This document shows, piece by piece, positions 21,640-33,276 of a stretch of DNA of 64,000 nucleotides. This stretch comes from Gymnothorax reevesii. Its lineage: Eukaryota > Chordata > Actinopteri > Anguilliformes > Muraenidae. The stretch lies in NCBI GenBank assembly GCA_029721435.1, contig CM056573.1, positions 72,234,001 through 72,298,000 of the forward strand. The letters run 5' to 3'. The notes below the pieces were generated by a model that was not told the DNA's origin, ran no database searches, and was given only the letters and a program-made list of their open reading frames with translations. The number at the start of each line of letters is the position of its first letter. The first letter of the stretch is position 1. Made by a program: the position numbers and the translations under genes.

Positions 21640-22135
21640 TTTCTGTTTGAAGTTACAGCTCCATCCAAGATGCTTTTGTCTGCAGCCGCCACCAGGAGGG
21701 GCTGCAAGCGAGGGAAGGCTGCAGAATTCCTCGCTCCACTACAACTACCCGCATCTGTTCATCATTATTATCTCATTGTTACCACTATATAAGCCAGAGC
21801 TTTGCACTTTTATGGAGCAGTCTCCTAAGCCTGTTGTTAAGCCTTATTCTTGTATAGATGCTTCTGAGTATTTCCATATCTTTACTAACCTAACTTGAGC
21901 ACCTTTATAATAATAATAATAATAATTATTATTATTATTATAATTATTATTTCAGCGCACTTTTGTTAAATTATTGGAAGCGTTTGCTGCTTGTTTTTGC
22001 ATTTCCACTTTTCAACCTTTCTGTGCTACTGCAAAGGTATAATTAAACCTACTTCATATTTGCATGTGAATCTAGTTCCACGTTTTCCATTTTTCAGTGC
22101 ACTCTGCTCAGTGCACAGAAAAAGCCACTACAGAA
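21640..22135 (+). promoter_or_regulatory. Probable degraded gypsy 5' LTR/leader (unit 1)
   Basis: Lies directly upstream of the gag remnant and contains a TATA-like CACTATATAAGCC near 21783. LTR ends could not be defined. A (TAA)n/(TTA)n palindromic microsatellite sits at about 21908-21950. Confidence 0.4.
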
Positions 22136-22153
22136 GACTCTATCCCCCCCTAT

Positions 22154-22920
22154 GGATGAAGTTAATGTGCCTTTACTTGAAGAAGTATGAGACTTCTCAT
22201 CCAGCCCTTCCCACATCTTCAACATGGTGGCAGAGCAACAGAGGGAGGTTGCCCGACTGAGGGCCGCTTTGGAAGACTTGATTTGTGGCTTCCGTGTGTT
22301 CACCATCTCCCACGCTCCACCGCCAATCAACGCTCCAGTCTCTCCTGCCAGTCTGCAGGCGTTCCGGGCCACTCACTAAGGTGAGTCCCGAGCGCGACTG
22401 CCAGACTGCTATGAGGGTTCTCTGACCGCATGCCGAGGATTCCATCTCCAATGCCCCCTCAACCTCGCCTACCACTCCACTCTCGGTGATGCAGAGAACA
22501 TGGCTGCGGTCATCATGCAGCTGTTCGGCAAGGCTCTTGAGTGGGCAAACGCTCTGTGGGACCAAGCTGTTTTCTCTACCTATGACAGCTTCATCCATCA
22601 GTTCAAAGCGGTGTTTGATCACCCGGGGAGGAAGGCTGGCACCGCTTGCTGGATCTGTGGCTGGGGTCCGGGTCAGCTGATGACCACACCCTGACCTGCA
22701 GGACTGGAACAAGCCTGCACTGTTGACCACTTTCCGCAATGGGCTGTGTCCAGACCCGACGGCGTAAATGGCTCGCTGGGACCATGCCACATCCCCGGCC
22801 TCCGACATTGACTCTGCCATTCATCTGGACCAGCTGCAGCAGGAGAGATACCGCAGCCTGCCCAGAGACCCCATCCAGCAACCCAAGCTGGCGCCAGAGC
22901 CCATGGAGGTCATGTCCTTT
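22154..22920 (+). pseudogene. Ty3/gypsy (Sushi-like) gag remnant (unit 1)
   Basis: Plus-strand pieces: MDEVNVPLLEEV then a stop (TGA at 22187, CGA in unit 2), MVAEQQREVAQLRA, and after frameshifts LFGKALEWANALWDQA and TYDSFIHQFKAVFDHPGRK, the core of a retrotransposon capsid. HLDQLQQERYRSLPRDP follows. Several stops and shifts make it inactive. Three interspersed elements (22925-24645) separate it from the protease. Confidence 0.7.
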
Positions 22921-22924
22921 AGTT

Positions 22925-23120
22925 TTTCTTTTTTTTTTTAATTTAACCTTTATTTAACCAGGGAAGTCCTGTTGAGATTTAAATTTCTTTTTCAAGGGAG
23001 CCCTGGGGGTTGAGGTGGGGAGGGAGAGGACAAGTTGCACAGCCAATTAGATCAGGGGATGATCAGGTGGCAGGTCGAAAGAGCCAGGTTGGGAATTTAG
23101 CCATGACACCGGGCAACCCC
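22925..23120. repeat. Teleost interspersed repeat inserted in gag (unit 1)
   Basis: A T run, then TTTAACCTTTATTTAACCAG, TTGAGATTTAAA and TTTTTCAAGGGAGCCCTGG. This wording is frequent in fish genomes. Class uncertain. The same copy is at 61890-62085. Confidence 0.5.
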
Positions 23121-23144
23121 CTACTCTTATCGATGAGTGTCTTA

Positions 23145-24421
23145 GGTTCGTATTCAGAAACGACACTCACACTAATTGAGTGTGAGTAAGTACTCAAACT
23201 TAGTGTCAGGTTAAACTAAATGAGTCAGAGGTTGCCCTAACACTCATTTGCTTTCACAGACCTCACTCACTCTGAAATTAGTATCCCTTTCTGAGTGAAT
23301 GTTGAGCGCAGGGAACACCTCCCTTGAGCCGCACTAACTTGCCCCGGTATTTTGTTGTCATGGGCTTTCAGGTGGTTACAAACATTCGAAACTCTGGGTT
23401 ATTTACAGCTACGTGCTCGACTGACCACCTGGTTTCAGTGTTTATGAACAGCACAGTGGTGAACTCAAGGTTAGAATTTGTGTACCCACCAATGGCTACT
23501 GGTGAACTGGCAATAGGGGAAGCTCAAAACCATCCCTTGAAAATAATGATTGGACATTACCTGTCTTCAAAAATGTAATAAAATTTAATTTACTTGAACT
23601 CTAACAATCCTAAGGACCATCATGTGTTGCCTGTTCTACTTGTTAAGCTAGAATGAGCACTAATAATTCTTGCCATGTTTTCAGTTATTCATTTAAATTA
23701 CCACTGGAGAAACTGCGAAAACTCATCAGGTGTGGCCAGTTGTCATGAGTGACGCATATCTGTCAACTCTCACACATTCTGATTTCTTGTGCTTTTCTTC
23801 ACGCATTGGTTAAATAATTCTGCGCTCAATTGGCTCGTGGGGCGCCATGTGGATTGGTCTGCGAGGCTTGTTTAGCTATAAGTCACGAGAATCCATTCTT
23901 TTCTACATTATTAATTGCTGAATGTAGAAGGAAATGTCTGACACGTTTCACAGCTTGTTGCTTAGTGAGCCTCGTGGGCTGTCCTGCGCCTTTCGCGGGC
24001 CACTCAAACACAGAATCTATGAAGACATGCTGATATTTTACGTTGTCACTTATGTGCGAAAGAAACGCCTCAGTTTTGTGAAGCAATGTATAACAATGCT
24101 ATTAAAAATAAATTTGATTGTCGTTTTATCAATTAGTCTGAGAAACTTTCTAATCAAGAAAAGTAAACTACAACAGGTTTAGGTCATTCAGCACTGAAGG
24201 GTGAGGATTGAGCATCCCTTTGCAGCAGCCGACGCACCGCCTGTGGTACCCAGTGCCCACTACTATCAGTTATGCTCGAGTGGCGTTTGTTTAGTTTGAA
24301 TAGCAACGGGTGAGGAGTGGGACCGCTCCCTCGGTTAGTGGTAGGTCAATCAATCTCTCTCAGTCCAGTTACATTTCAATTGTACTCACTATATGGTGAG
24401 TGTTGATACTGAATATGGGCC
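23145..24421. mobile_element. Harbinger-like non-autonomous element (unit 1)
   Basis: Ends GGTTCGTATTCAG and CTGAATATGGGCC, with adjoining GACACTCAC / GTGAGTGTTG also paired. Flanking triplets are TTA and ATA, so the expected 3-bp duplication is imperfect. Part of its interior (about 23500-23810) matches the left half of foldback C. The MSRTNLPRY frame (23324-23578) has no domain. Conserved at 62114-63390. Confidence 0.45.
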
Positions 24422-24430
24422 ATAGGAACT

Positions 24431-24645
24431 TGTGAGTCAGGACCTCATTTCAACGTCTCATCCGAAAGACGGCGTCTCCTTCAGTACAGTACCCCCATCA
24501 CTGGGCATTGGGAATTATTCCACCAGACGATGATTGCAACCCTCTGGCCAACCAACACCTCTTCCAGCAACAACTTTTTTCCTAGGTGATCTCCCATCCA
24601 AGTATTAACCAAGCCCACACCTGCTTAGCTTCAGCCATGCAGATC
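24431..24645 (-). repeat. 5S-rRNA-derived SINE (unit 1)
   Basis: The minus strand at 24645-24581 reads GAAGCTAAGCAGG...CTTGGTTAATACTTGGATGG then GAGAT, matching the A-box and C-box region of 5S rRNA. The body towards 24431 carries GCCGTCTTTCGGATGAGACG, common in fish 5S-derived SINEs. The first part of the 5S head is missing. This is not a functional 5S gene. Confidence 0.7.
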
Positions 24646-24649
24646 TACC

Positions 24650-25060
24650 AACCATTGCAATTGGAGAAAGTCAGGTCCTTGTGTCCCGAATGGGGAGAAC
24701 CGACCTGCGCCTGTCAAGGTAACCGTGCCACCATCCACCATTGCTGGTCAGATTTTCCAGGTCCCAGTGTGAGTGGCGTATAACAACCTGCACCCCTGTA
24801 CAAACGCCCAGATTGACTCTGGCGCGGCGTGGCAACTTTAGTCCTCCCAACTGGTGCGACAACTCAAACTCACACTCCACCAGCTCGACATTCCCATCGC
24901 TGTGACAGCCCTGGATGGGAGACCTCTGGCCAGCGGAATCATCCTCCGTCAGTCAGCCTCAATCTCCCTCGGTGTGCAGAAAAGCCACCAGGAGGCGCTC
25001 CTGCTCTTAATCCTGCCATATTCCAGTCACCCAGTGATCCTCTTAGACTGCCCATAGACT
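24650..25060 (+). pseudogene. Gypsy aspartic protease remnant, spans the unit junction
   Basis: Plus-strand AQIDSGAAWQL carries the D-S-G protease active-site motif, followed by SSQLVRQLKLTLHQLDIPIAVTALDGRPLASG and SSHPVILLDCP. Unit 1 has a TAG after WQL (TGC in unit 2). It reads straight across 25019/25020, so that position is not a duplication breakpoint. Reverse transcriptase and later domains are missing. Confidence 0.75.
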
Positions 25061-26091
25061 GAATAAAAAGATGGATGAAGCAACCATGACGTCACCTATT
25101 GGTGTCAACGTACCATTTAGGAAGCCTTGATTTTCGCAATTTGAATAGAGCCATTTTGGTATTTTGAAACGAGATGTGATTCCAATTGGACGGGAGTGTG
25201 AATTGAATAATCAGGGTTGGATCTTCAGGTTGATCTGACCGTGTGAGATGAGGACCATAGGACAGCCACGCCCCTGAAGCATATTCTGGCTTTATCCTTT
25301 ATTCTAGTCTATTTAGGATCATAATTTTCAAAAATGAACATCATGATATATCGAAGGAGACTTGAAACGTGTGATAGATACCATAAAATTACGTGAAAAT
25401 CATCATTGAAAGAATAAATCAGGTGGGAAAGTTGGGTCATTTTCTCATTGACTTCTATAGGATTGAACTTCTTTCTGCAACCAGCAACATCGCCATCTGC
25501 TGGCCATTAAATAGAATGCAAATTTTTGAGATTTCAATGCTGGCCTCAGTTTACAGACCCGCGTGCTGCGCCCATGTTTTTATGCAGTATATTTGCCAGC
25601 CTTAGGTGCTTTGCATCAGCTCTCCCACTGCTGCTCAGTGGGATTTTAACTGCCACCTTTCCGTTCTTTGTTTAGTAATAATTTAGTGCTGCATTAGTTT
25701 CTCATTTTATGGAACCTTGTTTCCCTTTTGTTTTGTTTATTATACCTTCTTTATTCAACTTCTCATCACCTCCAGCCTTGGCGCACGAGTCTGTCATTTT
25801 ACTCCACGGTCCTAGAGTCCGCCAGGCAGCCACTAGACATCTGGCAGGAGCAGAATCGTTAGAATACTGTATGTGCAACCCCCAGGGCTCCTTTGAAGAA
25901 GAGATATACATCTCTACGGGGCTTCCATGGTAAAATAAAGGTTAAATAAATTTAAGCAAGGGGACTGACTAAGACCATGTCTCCTTTCAGCAGGGCTCTG
26001 CATAACAAACAATTAAAATAACACAGTTTACAGGGACATTTCTAGTATATAAAAATCCAGCAAAATGCCCGAGTATTTATAATAGGGGACA
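25061..26091. repeat. Teleost-type repeat and unassigned sequence (unit 2)
   Basis: Counterpart of 42-1067: ACTGAATAAAAAGATGGATG repeat, then unassigned sequence. No gene seen. Confidence 0.35.
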
Positions 26092-26617
26092 CATAGGGGC
26101 GTAGATTTAACTGGGAGTTGGGGGCGGGGGAGGGGGGGGGGGGGACGGAGACACGGCCTTAATGACAACTAGTCCTGGCAGGTTCTCAATCATTTTCCTT
26201 AATCAACATGTTTTCCAATTATCGTAATTGGCAACTGAAGACACGGTTCCTCTCCATATGCGATTAACTTTTTGCAGTCAATAATGAACAGGAGCTGCTT
26301 GTTCTCTCCGATAAAGTAAGACGGTAATCGGTCATCAGGATGCGTATTTGCTGTGTTTAAATCATCGTTATTCAAAATTGCTTACCTGTCGACTCACAGG
26401 TAAGCAGTTAATTAATTTTCTGAACTTAATTTACCCCACCGTGCCATCGCTGGATGCTGTTAGTTCGCATATGGAGAGGAACCGTCTCTACAGTTGCCAA
26501 TTACAATAATTGGAAAACGCGTTGATGAGGGAAAATGATTGAGAACTGGCCAGGACTAATTGTCATAAAGGCCTTGTCTCCGCCCCCCCCAAACTCCCAA
26601 TTAAATCTACGCCCCTG
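26092..26617. mobile_element. hAT-like foldback element A (unit 2)
   Basis: Counterpart of 1068-1597, with flanks AGGGGACA (26084-26091) and AGTGGACA (26618-26625), the better-preserved version of its 8-bp target duplication. The G run is shorter and interrupted. Confidence 0.75.
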
Positions 26618-27001
26618 AGTGGACATGTTTAATTTGGTTTCCTTGCAGGCCAAGGTTCTTACTCTGGTTTACCTAACTAAATGAAGAATGCCATTTCATT
26701 TCCAATTTGTAATAAAATGTGTGTACAATGGCATTTTAAACGAAAGACAGAAGTGACGGTTTACATTTCCATTAAATTATGACCCAAGTAATGCGTTTGA
26801 TTCTTGAAAAACAGAAAGTATCTCTGAGAATGCATTTTCGTTTCGCTATTGTTTGCTAAATGCTTGCATACAAATCAACATAACATTCAGCGAGCTAGCG
26901 AAGGCACTGAGCGGAGGTGGCGCTGTGTTCAACAGCTGTTGTTAATTATTAATCGTGAAACGAAAATAACGAACCCTAAAATAATTTCCCTGAGCTACAT
27001 G

Positions 27002-27543
27002 CAGAGATGCCAAGTCCCACGCATTAGGCGTGAGTCACTCCTCATTCATGTTTCTGTGCCGTAGTCAGCAATTATTCTATCAACCCTAGGGTGAAGAAAT
27101 TCACTCGCGGAATTCAAGTCATTGTGCATTAAGTTAACCAGTTTCAAATGCATTACGGTGGATTTACCCACTAGTGACACGGAAATCGATTAGAATTCTC
27201 ACGCTCGACTTTACTGAGGGAGTGAAAGCAATGGAATCGCTTAAAGACGTTTCAAATGGTCTAATTTCATTTACACAATTTAAAAGATCATGAAACACGT
27301 GCGCTGTTTCCTATCCCTGAGTAAACACAAGCACGAGAAGTTCGGAGTCACAATCGCTTTCCACGTTACTCGCGGCGAGGTCCACCTTTTTACGCAAGTG
27401 AAACTGAAACTTCAATGCACAAGGATTTTAATTCTGCGAAAGAGTCTCATTGAAGAGCGTTCATTGAATAATTGCGGACTACGGTGAATAAGTCTTAAAA
27501 TGCGCGAGACTTGATGCCAAATGCGCGAGGCTTGGCATCTCTG
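27002..27543. mobile_element. Foldback element B (unit 2)
   Basis: Counterpart of 1901-2450, with CAGAGATGCCAAG / CTTGGCATCTCTG ends and TACATG / TACATT flanks. Confidence 0.65.
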
Positions 27544-27549
27544 TACATT

Positions 27550-28097
27550 TAAGGTGGTGGCCGGCACTTGTTGGGAGTTGAGGAATGAGCGCGTTCCAAG
27601 CGGACAGTCATCGCCACACGAAAAAGCACAAAATCTTCGCAAGAATGTACGGTTTCATGGGCACTCAACGTTCAGAGTAGCTAGACTATTTGATTTGTTT
27701 TGTGTCATAATGATTCTAAACTTTTTGACGCAATGAAGAATAATGCTGAAGAAACAGCCAACGGATGTACCTATTCGTTTTAGTTCGAGGAGCGCATCAG
27801 TTTATTCACTTGACAGTCATCCACGCCTAACCGGGGAGGGGTTTGAAGTAGCCTACTCTTGCCTCACGTCAAAATATGAGGAGTGGGCGATCCCCTCCTT
27901 CCCTGTCTATGCTCACACTGAGTGAAGTTGCTTTCCTGATCTGCGCCCTCTGCGGAGGGCAAGGGTCAGAAAAGGTTGGACCAAACGTGAATGAAAAGAG
28001 AGCGAGTCGACCGTATGCTTGAAACCTTTCTTCAAGAGAGAGGACTCTTCAGAATCCAGTTTTCCTTTTTTGTTGTAAGCAAGAGGATGTCAAAATT
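27550..28097 (+). promoter_or_regulatory. Region upstream of dpys exon 1 (unit 2)
   Basis: Counterpart of 2457-3006 with a few substitutions and a 3-bp deletion near 27560. No core promoter motif is obvious. Confidence 0.35.
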
Positions 28098-28289
28098 ATG
28101 ACGACTCCAACTAAGATACTCGTGAAAGGAGGTAAAGTTGTCAACGAAAACTGTTCAGTGATTGCCGACGTCTACATTGAAGATGGATTAATTCACGAGG
28201 TTGGATTGAACCTAAAAGTACCAAATGATGTTACGGTCATTGATGCCACTGGTAAGATGGTCATTCCCGGGGGAATCGCTACTCATACC
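28098..28289 (+). pseudogene. dpys: dpys exon 1, 5' part, cut by hAT insertion (unit 2)
   Basis: The first 64 codons match unit 1 with only a few changes (SK to TK, L to V, F to Y). The frame reaches His63-Thr64 and then enters the hAT element, reading LGQINALATYGCSLG and stopping near 28398. The insertion separates the two metal-binding His codons, so this copy cannot give a normal first exon unless the element is removed. Target copy CTCATACC is 28282-28289. Confidence 0.88.
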
Positions 28290-28637
28290 CTGGGCCAGAT
28301 CAACGCACTGGCTACATATGGCTGCAGCCTAGGGGCCCCCACGTGTGCCAGCCTGCCAGGGGGCCCCCGATTGGCCAAAGGAAAAAAAAACAAACATTAA
28401 ATGTACGTGAGAGAAGAAAACTTAAACTTCATTGGCTCAAAATAAATATTTAAATAAACAAGACGCTGATTGGGTAAATATGGCAGCAACTCGGAGCTTA
28501 GAAGTTCAAGTCTGGCTTTCCACATATAAACGTCAGAACATCACACATATCCAATCAAATGAGTTGGGGGCGGGGATTTCCCCGTTTCATACTAGAGAAA
28601 AAAAATCTTCTATTCAGTTGGATAGCATTCCGCAAAC

Positions 28638-29413
28638 ATGTCGGAGAGAAAGTGTGAGAGTGGTGCTCAAAAGCGAAAGGCTCAACGAGCAAAATAACAG
28701 CGAGACAAAAATCTCCTGCATAACTTTCCCAAGTTAACAGGCTTTTTTAAGCCTGCCGAATTCCGACCGACAAGTCATGAAACTGATGTTGCCATTCATA
28801 ATGCCAATAGCGCCATCGCCACTAACGTTATGCTAGCTGGAGCTGCAGCTAGTTCTAGCTCTGGGGAGGGCGAAGGACCACTTCCAGACCCTGAAAGAGC
28901 ATCAGTAGGCCTATGTGTGGATGAATGTGCCACTAGTCCCACAATCGGCGAGACTGAGTTTACAGATGATAACTTTTGCTATGATAGTTGTCTTCCAACG
29001 CCCTGCAACATTTCAAAGCTAGAGAGAGCAATACATCTCCGCACTGTATCTGAAGGGACCGCAAGCTCTAGTGATGCTAACATCTCTGTCCCGCCGGCGG
29101 CTGCCGGTGATAATGCATCTCCGGGACGTTCTAGCCACGTCGATGCTAACGTGAATTCGGATCCTGGTTGTTGGGGCGAAATAGATGAAGATACTACAAA
29201 GTACTGGATACAAATGGGACCTGATAACTGCCGTAACAAAGACGCGGATACCGCTGCATCTGAAAGGCATCATAAGCAACAGAAAAGGTATTTCTCTAAA
29301 TCTTTATTCATGAGGAAACTTGCTAATGGTGAACTTGTGGAGCGAGAGTGGCTACTCTACTCTCCTTCAAAGGGCACAGTCTTTTGTTTTGCATGCAAAC
29401 TATTCGGGAGAAC
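28638..29413 (+). pseudogene. hAT transposase, N-terminal part
   Basis: Starts MSERKCESGAQKRKAQRAK at 28638. A TAA at 28695-28697 is codon 20, after which the same frame runs on as QRDKNLLHNFPKLTGFFKP and a Ser/Ala-rich acidic stretch to REWLLYSPSKGTVFCFACKLFGR, the first half of a TTF-type zinc finger (Cys-x2-Cys near codons 249-252). The DIRS insertion follows at 29413. A start at 28830 would bypass the stop but drop 64 codons. Style is that of ZMYM1-like/hAT-5 proteins. Confidence 0.75.
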
Positions 29414-29649
29414 AAATAGTTACCCTGGATGTAACTCCAGTTCTATGAGTACGTTCGTAGCCCTCTAACGGGCTTCGCTATTGGTTTACCCCTCCGAGGC
29501 CCCACCTCGGCGCCTGAAAAGAAAATTGAACTCACCTGCTCTGTAGGAGTGGGTAGCATACTCACCCCCTATAAAGCCTCGCCGCTGTCAGTGCTCGTCT
29601 CCCTTTGAAACTCAGCATCTCACATCCGGGGGCCAGCTGGGCAGGCACT

Positions 29650-29752
29650 TAGAGGGCTACGCACGTACTCATAGAACTGGAGTTACATCCAGGGTAACTA
29701 TTTGTTCTATTTCGCACGTGCTTCGCCCTCTAACGGGCTTCGCTATTGGTTT
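29650..29752. repeat. DIRS internal complementary region
   Basis: The left part (29650-29698) is the complement of 29416-29464. The part from about 29700 onward is close to the complement of the right terminus, 35160-35218. Between them is GTAACTATTTGTTCTATTTC, the complement of the circular junction made by joining the right end to the left end. In DIRS replication this region is thought to template completion and circularisation of the DNA. Confidence 0.85.
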
Positions 29753-30136
29753 ACACCTACGGCGAAGGCCGTTAGGGATGAATGTACTCCCAGGTGGCCC
29801 CGCACCCTAGAGTTCTAGTTGGAAACCAGCAAAGCCGTGTCCTTCCTGGGGCGGGCATCGCCAGGCCGCGTACCCCGACCCAGGTCGTGACACACCAAAC
29901 AACACCAGACCCAAGCCGGTGTCAGACGGGGCCCCTTCCGATAAGGCCCCTTCTTGAGCGAAAGAACGAAGGAATGAGGAGGGGGGGGCTTGTAGCTGTC
30001 AAATCCCTTCTACGCGCCCCTCCCCCCACACCTGCAGGCGAGGCGCCCCCAGAGCGCATCGCCCCAGGGTGTGGTAACATACTAGTTAGCGTTGGGGGGG
30101 ACCCTGCTGACAGGGTTCCCAGGACTGAATGCGCGA

Positions 30137-31313
30137 CTAACTGGTGGTCATGTCCCTCAGATATGACTGCGCGAAGGTAGATGCGTAAGACCGCAAGGCC
30201 GCCTTGCAAATCTCCCCCACGGATACGCCCTTAATTAGCGCTGTGGAGGATGCGATGCCACGGGTAGAATCTGTGGTCAGCCCCGCCGGGACGGAGAGGC
30301 CCACTGCCGAATTGGCTCTGCCGATAGCATCACAGATACAGTGGGCGAGGCGCTGCGATAACAGAGGGGCCCGTTGAGCCCGCTCACCATAGCCCACAAA
30401 CAGCTGATCCGCCTTTCTAAGGCTTGCCGTGCGTTTCATCTACAGCATGAGCGCTCGCACTGGGCCCAGTTTGTGCATCCGTTCCTGTTCACTGGTGGCA
30501 TGGGGCGGAGGGCAGAAAGCCCTGAGCCGGATCACCGAAGAACTGAAGGCTGAAGTGATGACCTTAGGTCGGACGGACGGATTAGGGCGAAGTTCCACTG
30601 ATCCATTATCCTAGGTCGGAAGGACGGATTAGGGCGAAGTTCCACTGATCCATTATCCTCGCTTACGGTCAGGCATGACGGGTGCAGGGAGAGGGCCCCC
30701 AATTCGCTCACCCTCCTGGCTCATGCCAAGGCTAAAGGGTGGGCCGTCTTGATCGATAAGGTATGCAGGTCCGCCTGGTCCAAGGGTTCAAATGGTGGTC
30801 CCGCCAGGCCGTCCAGCACCGTCTGCAGATCCCACTGTGGAACCACGCGCTGCATCGGGGGTTTCAGCCTGCGGACTTCCTTCGAAAAATCGCTTTACCA
30901 GGGGGTGACTTCTAGCTGAGAAGCGGTCAACCCATCATGACCTACTGCAATGGCCGCCGCGAACACGCCCAAGGTGGATGCTGCACGGCCCCTCTCGAAG
31001 AGCCCCTGAAGGAACTCTAGCACCCCCTGAAGCGCGGGTTCAGGCCTCTCACCTGACACCAGCCCACGAAAATCCGCCAACGAGTCGCATAAGCCTTGGA
31101 CGTGGCCGAGGCACGCGCATACTGAATTGTGGACACAACCGCTTCGGGTAGGCCCGATTCAGTTAACCTTACCCTTCCAGCTTCCAGGCCAGGAGGGGGC
31201 AGGTGCGGACGGCGTTCGGTACCCGAGTCCCGGTTAGGGGAGGGTCCGGAATTTCCCATGGGTTCCCCAACGCCAGCTGGATAAGGACCAGAAACCATCT
31301 GGCGCTCGGGCAC
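30137..31313 (-). pseudogene. DIRS tyrosine recombinase (degenerate)
   Basis: Minus strand, in several frames. SATSKAYATRWRIFVGWCQVRGLNP is an arm-type core-binding start. The catalytic region includes RLRAFCPPPHATSEQERMHKLGPVRAL, RKADQLFVGYGERAQRAPLLSQRLAHCI and TDSTRGIASSTALIKGVSVGEIC. The usual His of the HSTRG box is Asp here, Arg is kept, and a candidate Tyr lies in AQSYLRDM. It would have integrated the circular DNA. Frameshifts make it non-functional. Confidence 0.7.
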
Positions 31314-31599
31314 AGTGGTGCCACCACAATTATGGACAAGTGCTGCTCCCTCACTTGCAAAGTAGTGGCATTAATAGCCGCCGGGGCTGGAACGCATATA
31401 GCAGGCCGGCCGGCCACACTGGACGGGCCAACGCATCCACCCCCAGGAGAGGATTGTTGGTAGGCCTCAGGTAGAACCACAGCGGGCACAGAGCGTTCTC
31501 CCTGTTCGCAAACAGATCCATCTTCAGTCGCCCGACCAGCCTCCAGATTTGCTCGGATGTCGCCGGTGGGGAGGCTCCAATCCTCCTCGGGCAGCGCCC

Positions 31600-32046
31600 C
31601 CCTGGACAGCCCATCTGCTGGAGTGTTGAGGATGCCTAGAACATGTTGGCCTTCAGAGAGCGCAAGTGGCGATCTGCCCATATTAGGATGGAAGCCGCCA
31701 TCTTGTGTAGGGCCACTGATCTGACCCTCCCCTTGTCTGTTGAGATAGGCTACCGCCGTCGTGTTGTCTGATCTCACAGGACATGCCTCCCATCCAACTG
31801 TGGGGAAAAATGGTGCAGCACCCTCTGAACTGCCATGAGTTCTAGTAGGTTGATGTGCCGCCGGGGCCCCTGCCATGTACCAGCGACCGAAGCAGGGCCA
31901 CAAGTTCCGCCCCACCCTGTGAGGGAGGCATCCACGAATGCATGTGCATAGTGAGCCAGGCACCCCAACCGAACTCCCTTGCGGAGCCGGCTGTGTGAGG
32001 CCCTAAACGCTAAGGTCCGCCGTGCTTGCAATGGTATGCGGAGCAT
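31600..32046 (-). pseudogene. DIRS RNase H domain (degenerate)
   Basis: Minus strand: HAFVDASLTGWGG, RHINLLELMAVQRVLHHF, then VRSDNTTAVAYLNRQGE and PADGLSRG in a second frame. These are the conserved blocks of DIRS/Ty3-type RNase H. At least one frameshift separates them. Confidence 0.7.
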
Positions 32047-32357
32047 GCGCTGCTGGTCTCGCCTCGGGGCCAGCCGAAGGCGTATGAACCAGCGCTGCAG
32101 ATGTCTTGTGCAGTAGCCCTAAGCGGACTACTAGATGGGCAGCAGCCATCATCCCCAGTAGCGACATGACTGCTACCGCCCGCACTGAGACTGCGTCCTG
32201 TAACCGTTGGGCACAAGACAGGATCGCTTCTGCTCTCTCCACCGACAAGCGTGCGGCCATGGTCCGAGAGTCCAACTGCATTCCTAAATACCGCGCTGTC
32301 TGGCTGGGCTGCAGGGTGCTTGTTATAGTTGATAGCCCAGCTGCGCAATATGCGGCA

Positions 32358-33276
32358 TCACCAACTTCGTATGGGCGGTACCATCTGTTCGGAAGGGGCC
32401 AGGATCAGCCAATCGTCCAGATAGGTAGAAGCCACACCCATCTCAGACGAAGCGGCGCTAGGGTTATCTCCACATATTTGGACTATGTCTGTGGTGCCAG
32501 GAAGTATCCGAACAGGAGGCGGCAAAACTGAAAGGTCCGGTCCTGTAGCGCAAAGCGAAGGAACTTCTGATGGCGTGGCAGGATTGGGACGTGAAAATAG
32601 GCATCTGTCAGACCTATTGACATCATCCAGTCTCCCGGCCTGACGCATTCCAGCAACGCCTTCACCGTCAGCATCTGGAATGGTCTGAGCACCATGCGAT
32701 TGTTCAGCTCCCAAGATCCAAAATGGGCCTCAGGCCTCCCAAAATTTTTTTTTTTTTTTTTTTGGGGGGGATCGAGAAATATAAAAAAATCCTGCTTGAG
32801 CTTCTGACAGAGGAAACCGGTCTTACGGCCTTTCTCCATAGAAGCAAGTTTACCTCTTCCTTCACAAACGCCCTTTGGGCGGAACCGGGGAGCTTCGTCG
32901 TACAATGCCTTTGAATGGGGGAGGACGGCAGCGAAACTGCAATACGTATCCCTTCCGCAACGTCCTGTCCAACCACCTCGGAAGGGGGGCGCACAACCTC
33001 ACCCACAACTGATAGTGATCCGTCAGTGGTGAAGCAGTTGATTCTATGGTTTCCGATAGCCCAGGCCCTCCCGCGACGCCCCGCCCCCTGTGGGAGGGTT
33101 CGACCGGGGGGCGCTGCCCGAAAGGGCTGATAGACCAATGGCAACAGCGCATCCACTGCAACCCCAAGCACGTCACCTGGTGACTCACTCACCGTGGGTG
33201 GTGGGGGCGCAGCTGTCTCTGAGTTAAGCGAAAGCTCTTCCTGACGTTTACCCTCAGAGACATTAGCCATTAACAC
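32358..33276 (-). pseudogene. DIRS reverse transcriptase (degenerate)
   Basis: Minus strand. FVKEEVNLLLWRKAVRPV leads, after a T/A run at about 32747-32763 read as KKKKKK, to GGLRPILDL, LNNRMVLRPFQMLTV, motif A DWMMSIGLTDAYFHVPI (catalytic Asp apparently changed to Gly), FLRFALQDRTFQFCRLLFG, and motif C TYLDDWLILA. Frameshifts occur between these blocks. Confidence 0.75.

Larger units (their letters stand above)
1..25019. repeat. Large tandem repeat, unit 1
   Basis: The sequence at position 1 recurs at 25020, and homology is collinear from there to the end of the window. This unit is 25,019 bp. It holds one intact dpys exon 1, an intact Tc1-like transposon missing from the other unit, one complete plus one partial 2.03-kb repeat, and a short minisatellite. 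The units look very similar by eye apart from large indels, with scattered single-base changes. The repeat edges seen here are set by the window, because the gypsy protease reads through the 25019/25020 junction; the true duplication breakpoints lie at an unknown phase. Confidence 0.95.

Noticed and set aside
21908..21950. Cruciform-type origin or regulatory palindrome
   Set aside because: A (TAA)n/(TTA)n microsatellite, naturally self-complementary and length-variable between units.
24581..24645. 5S rRNA gene on the minus strand
   Set aside because: Only the central and 3' parts resemble 5S rRNA, with several changes, and a SINE body follows; both copies lack the 5' end.
30895..33276. Single long DIRS polyprotein
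   Set aside because: Motifs are in order but lie in several frames with stops and a homopolymer run between them.
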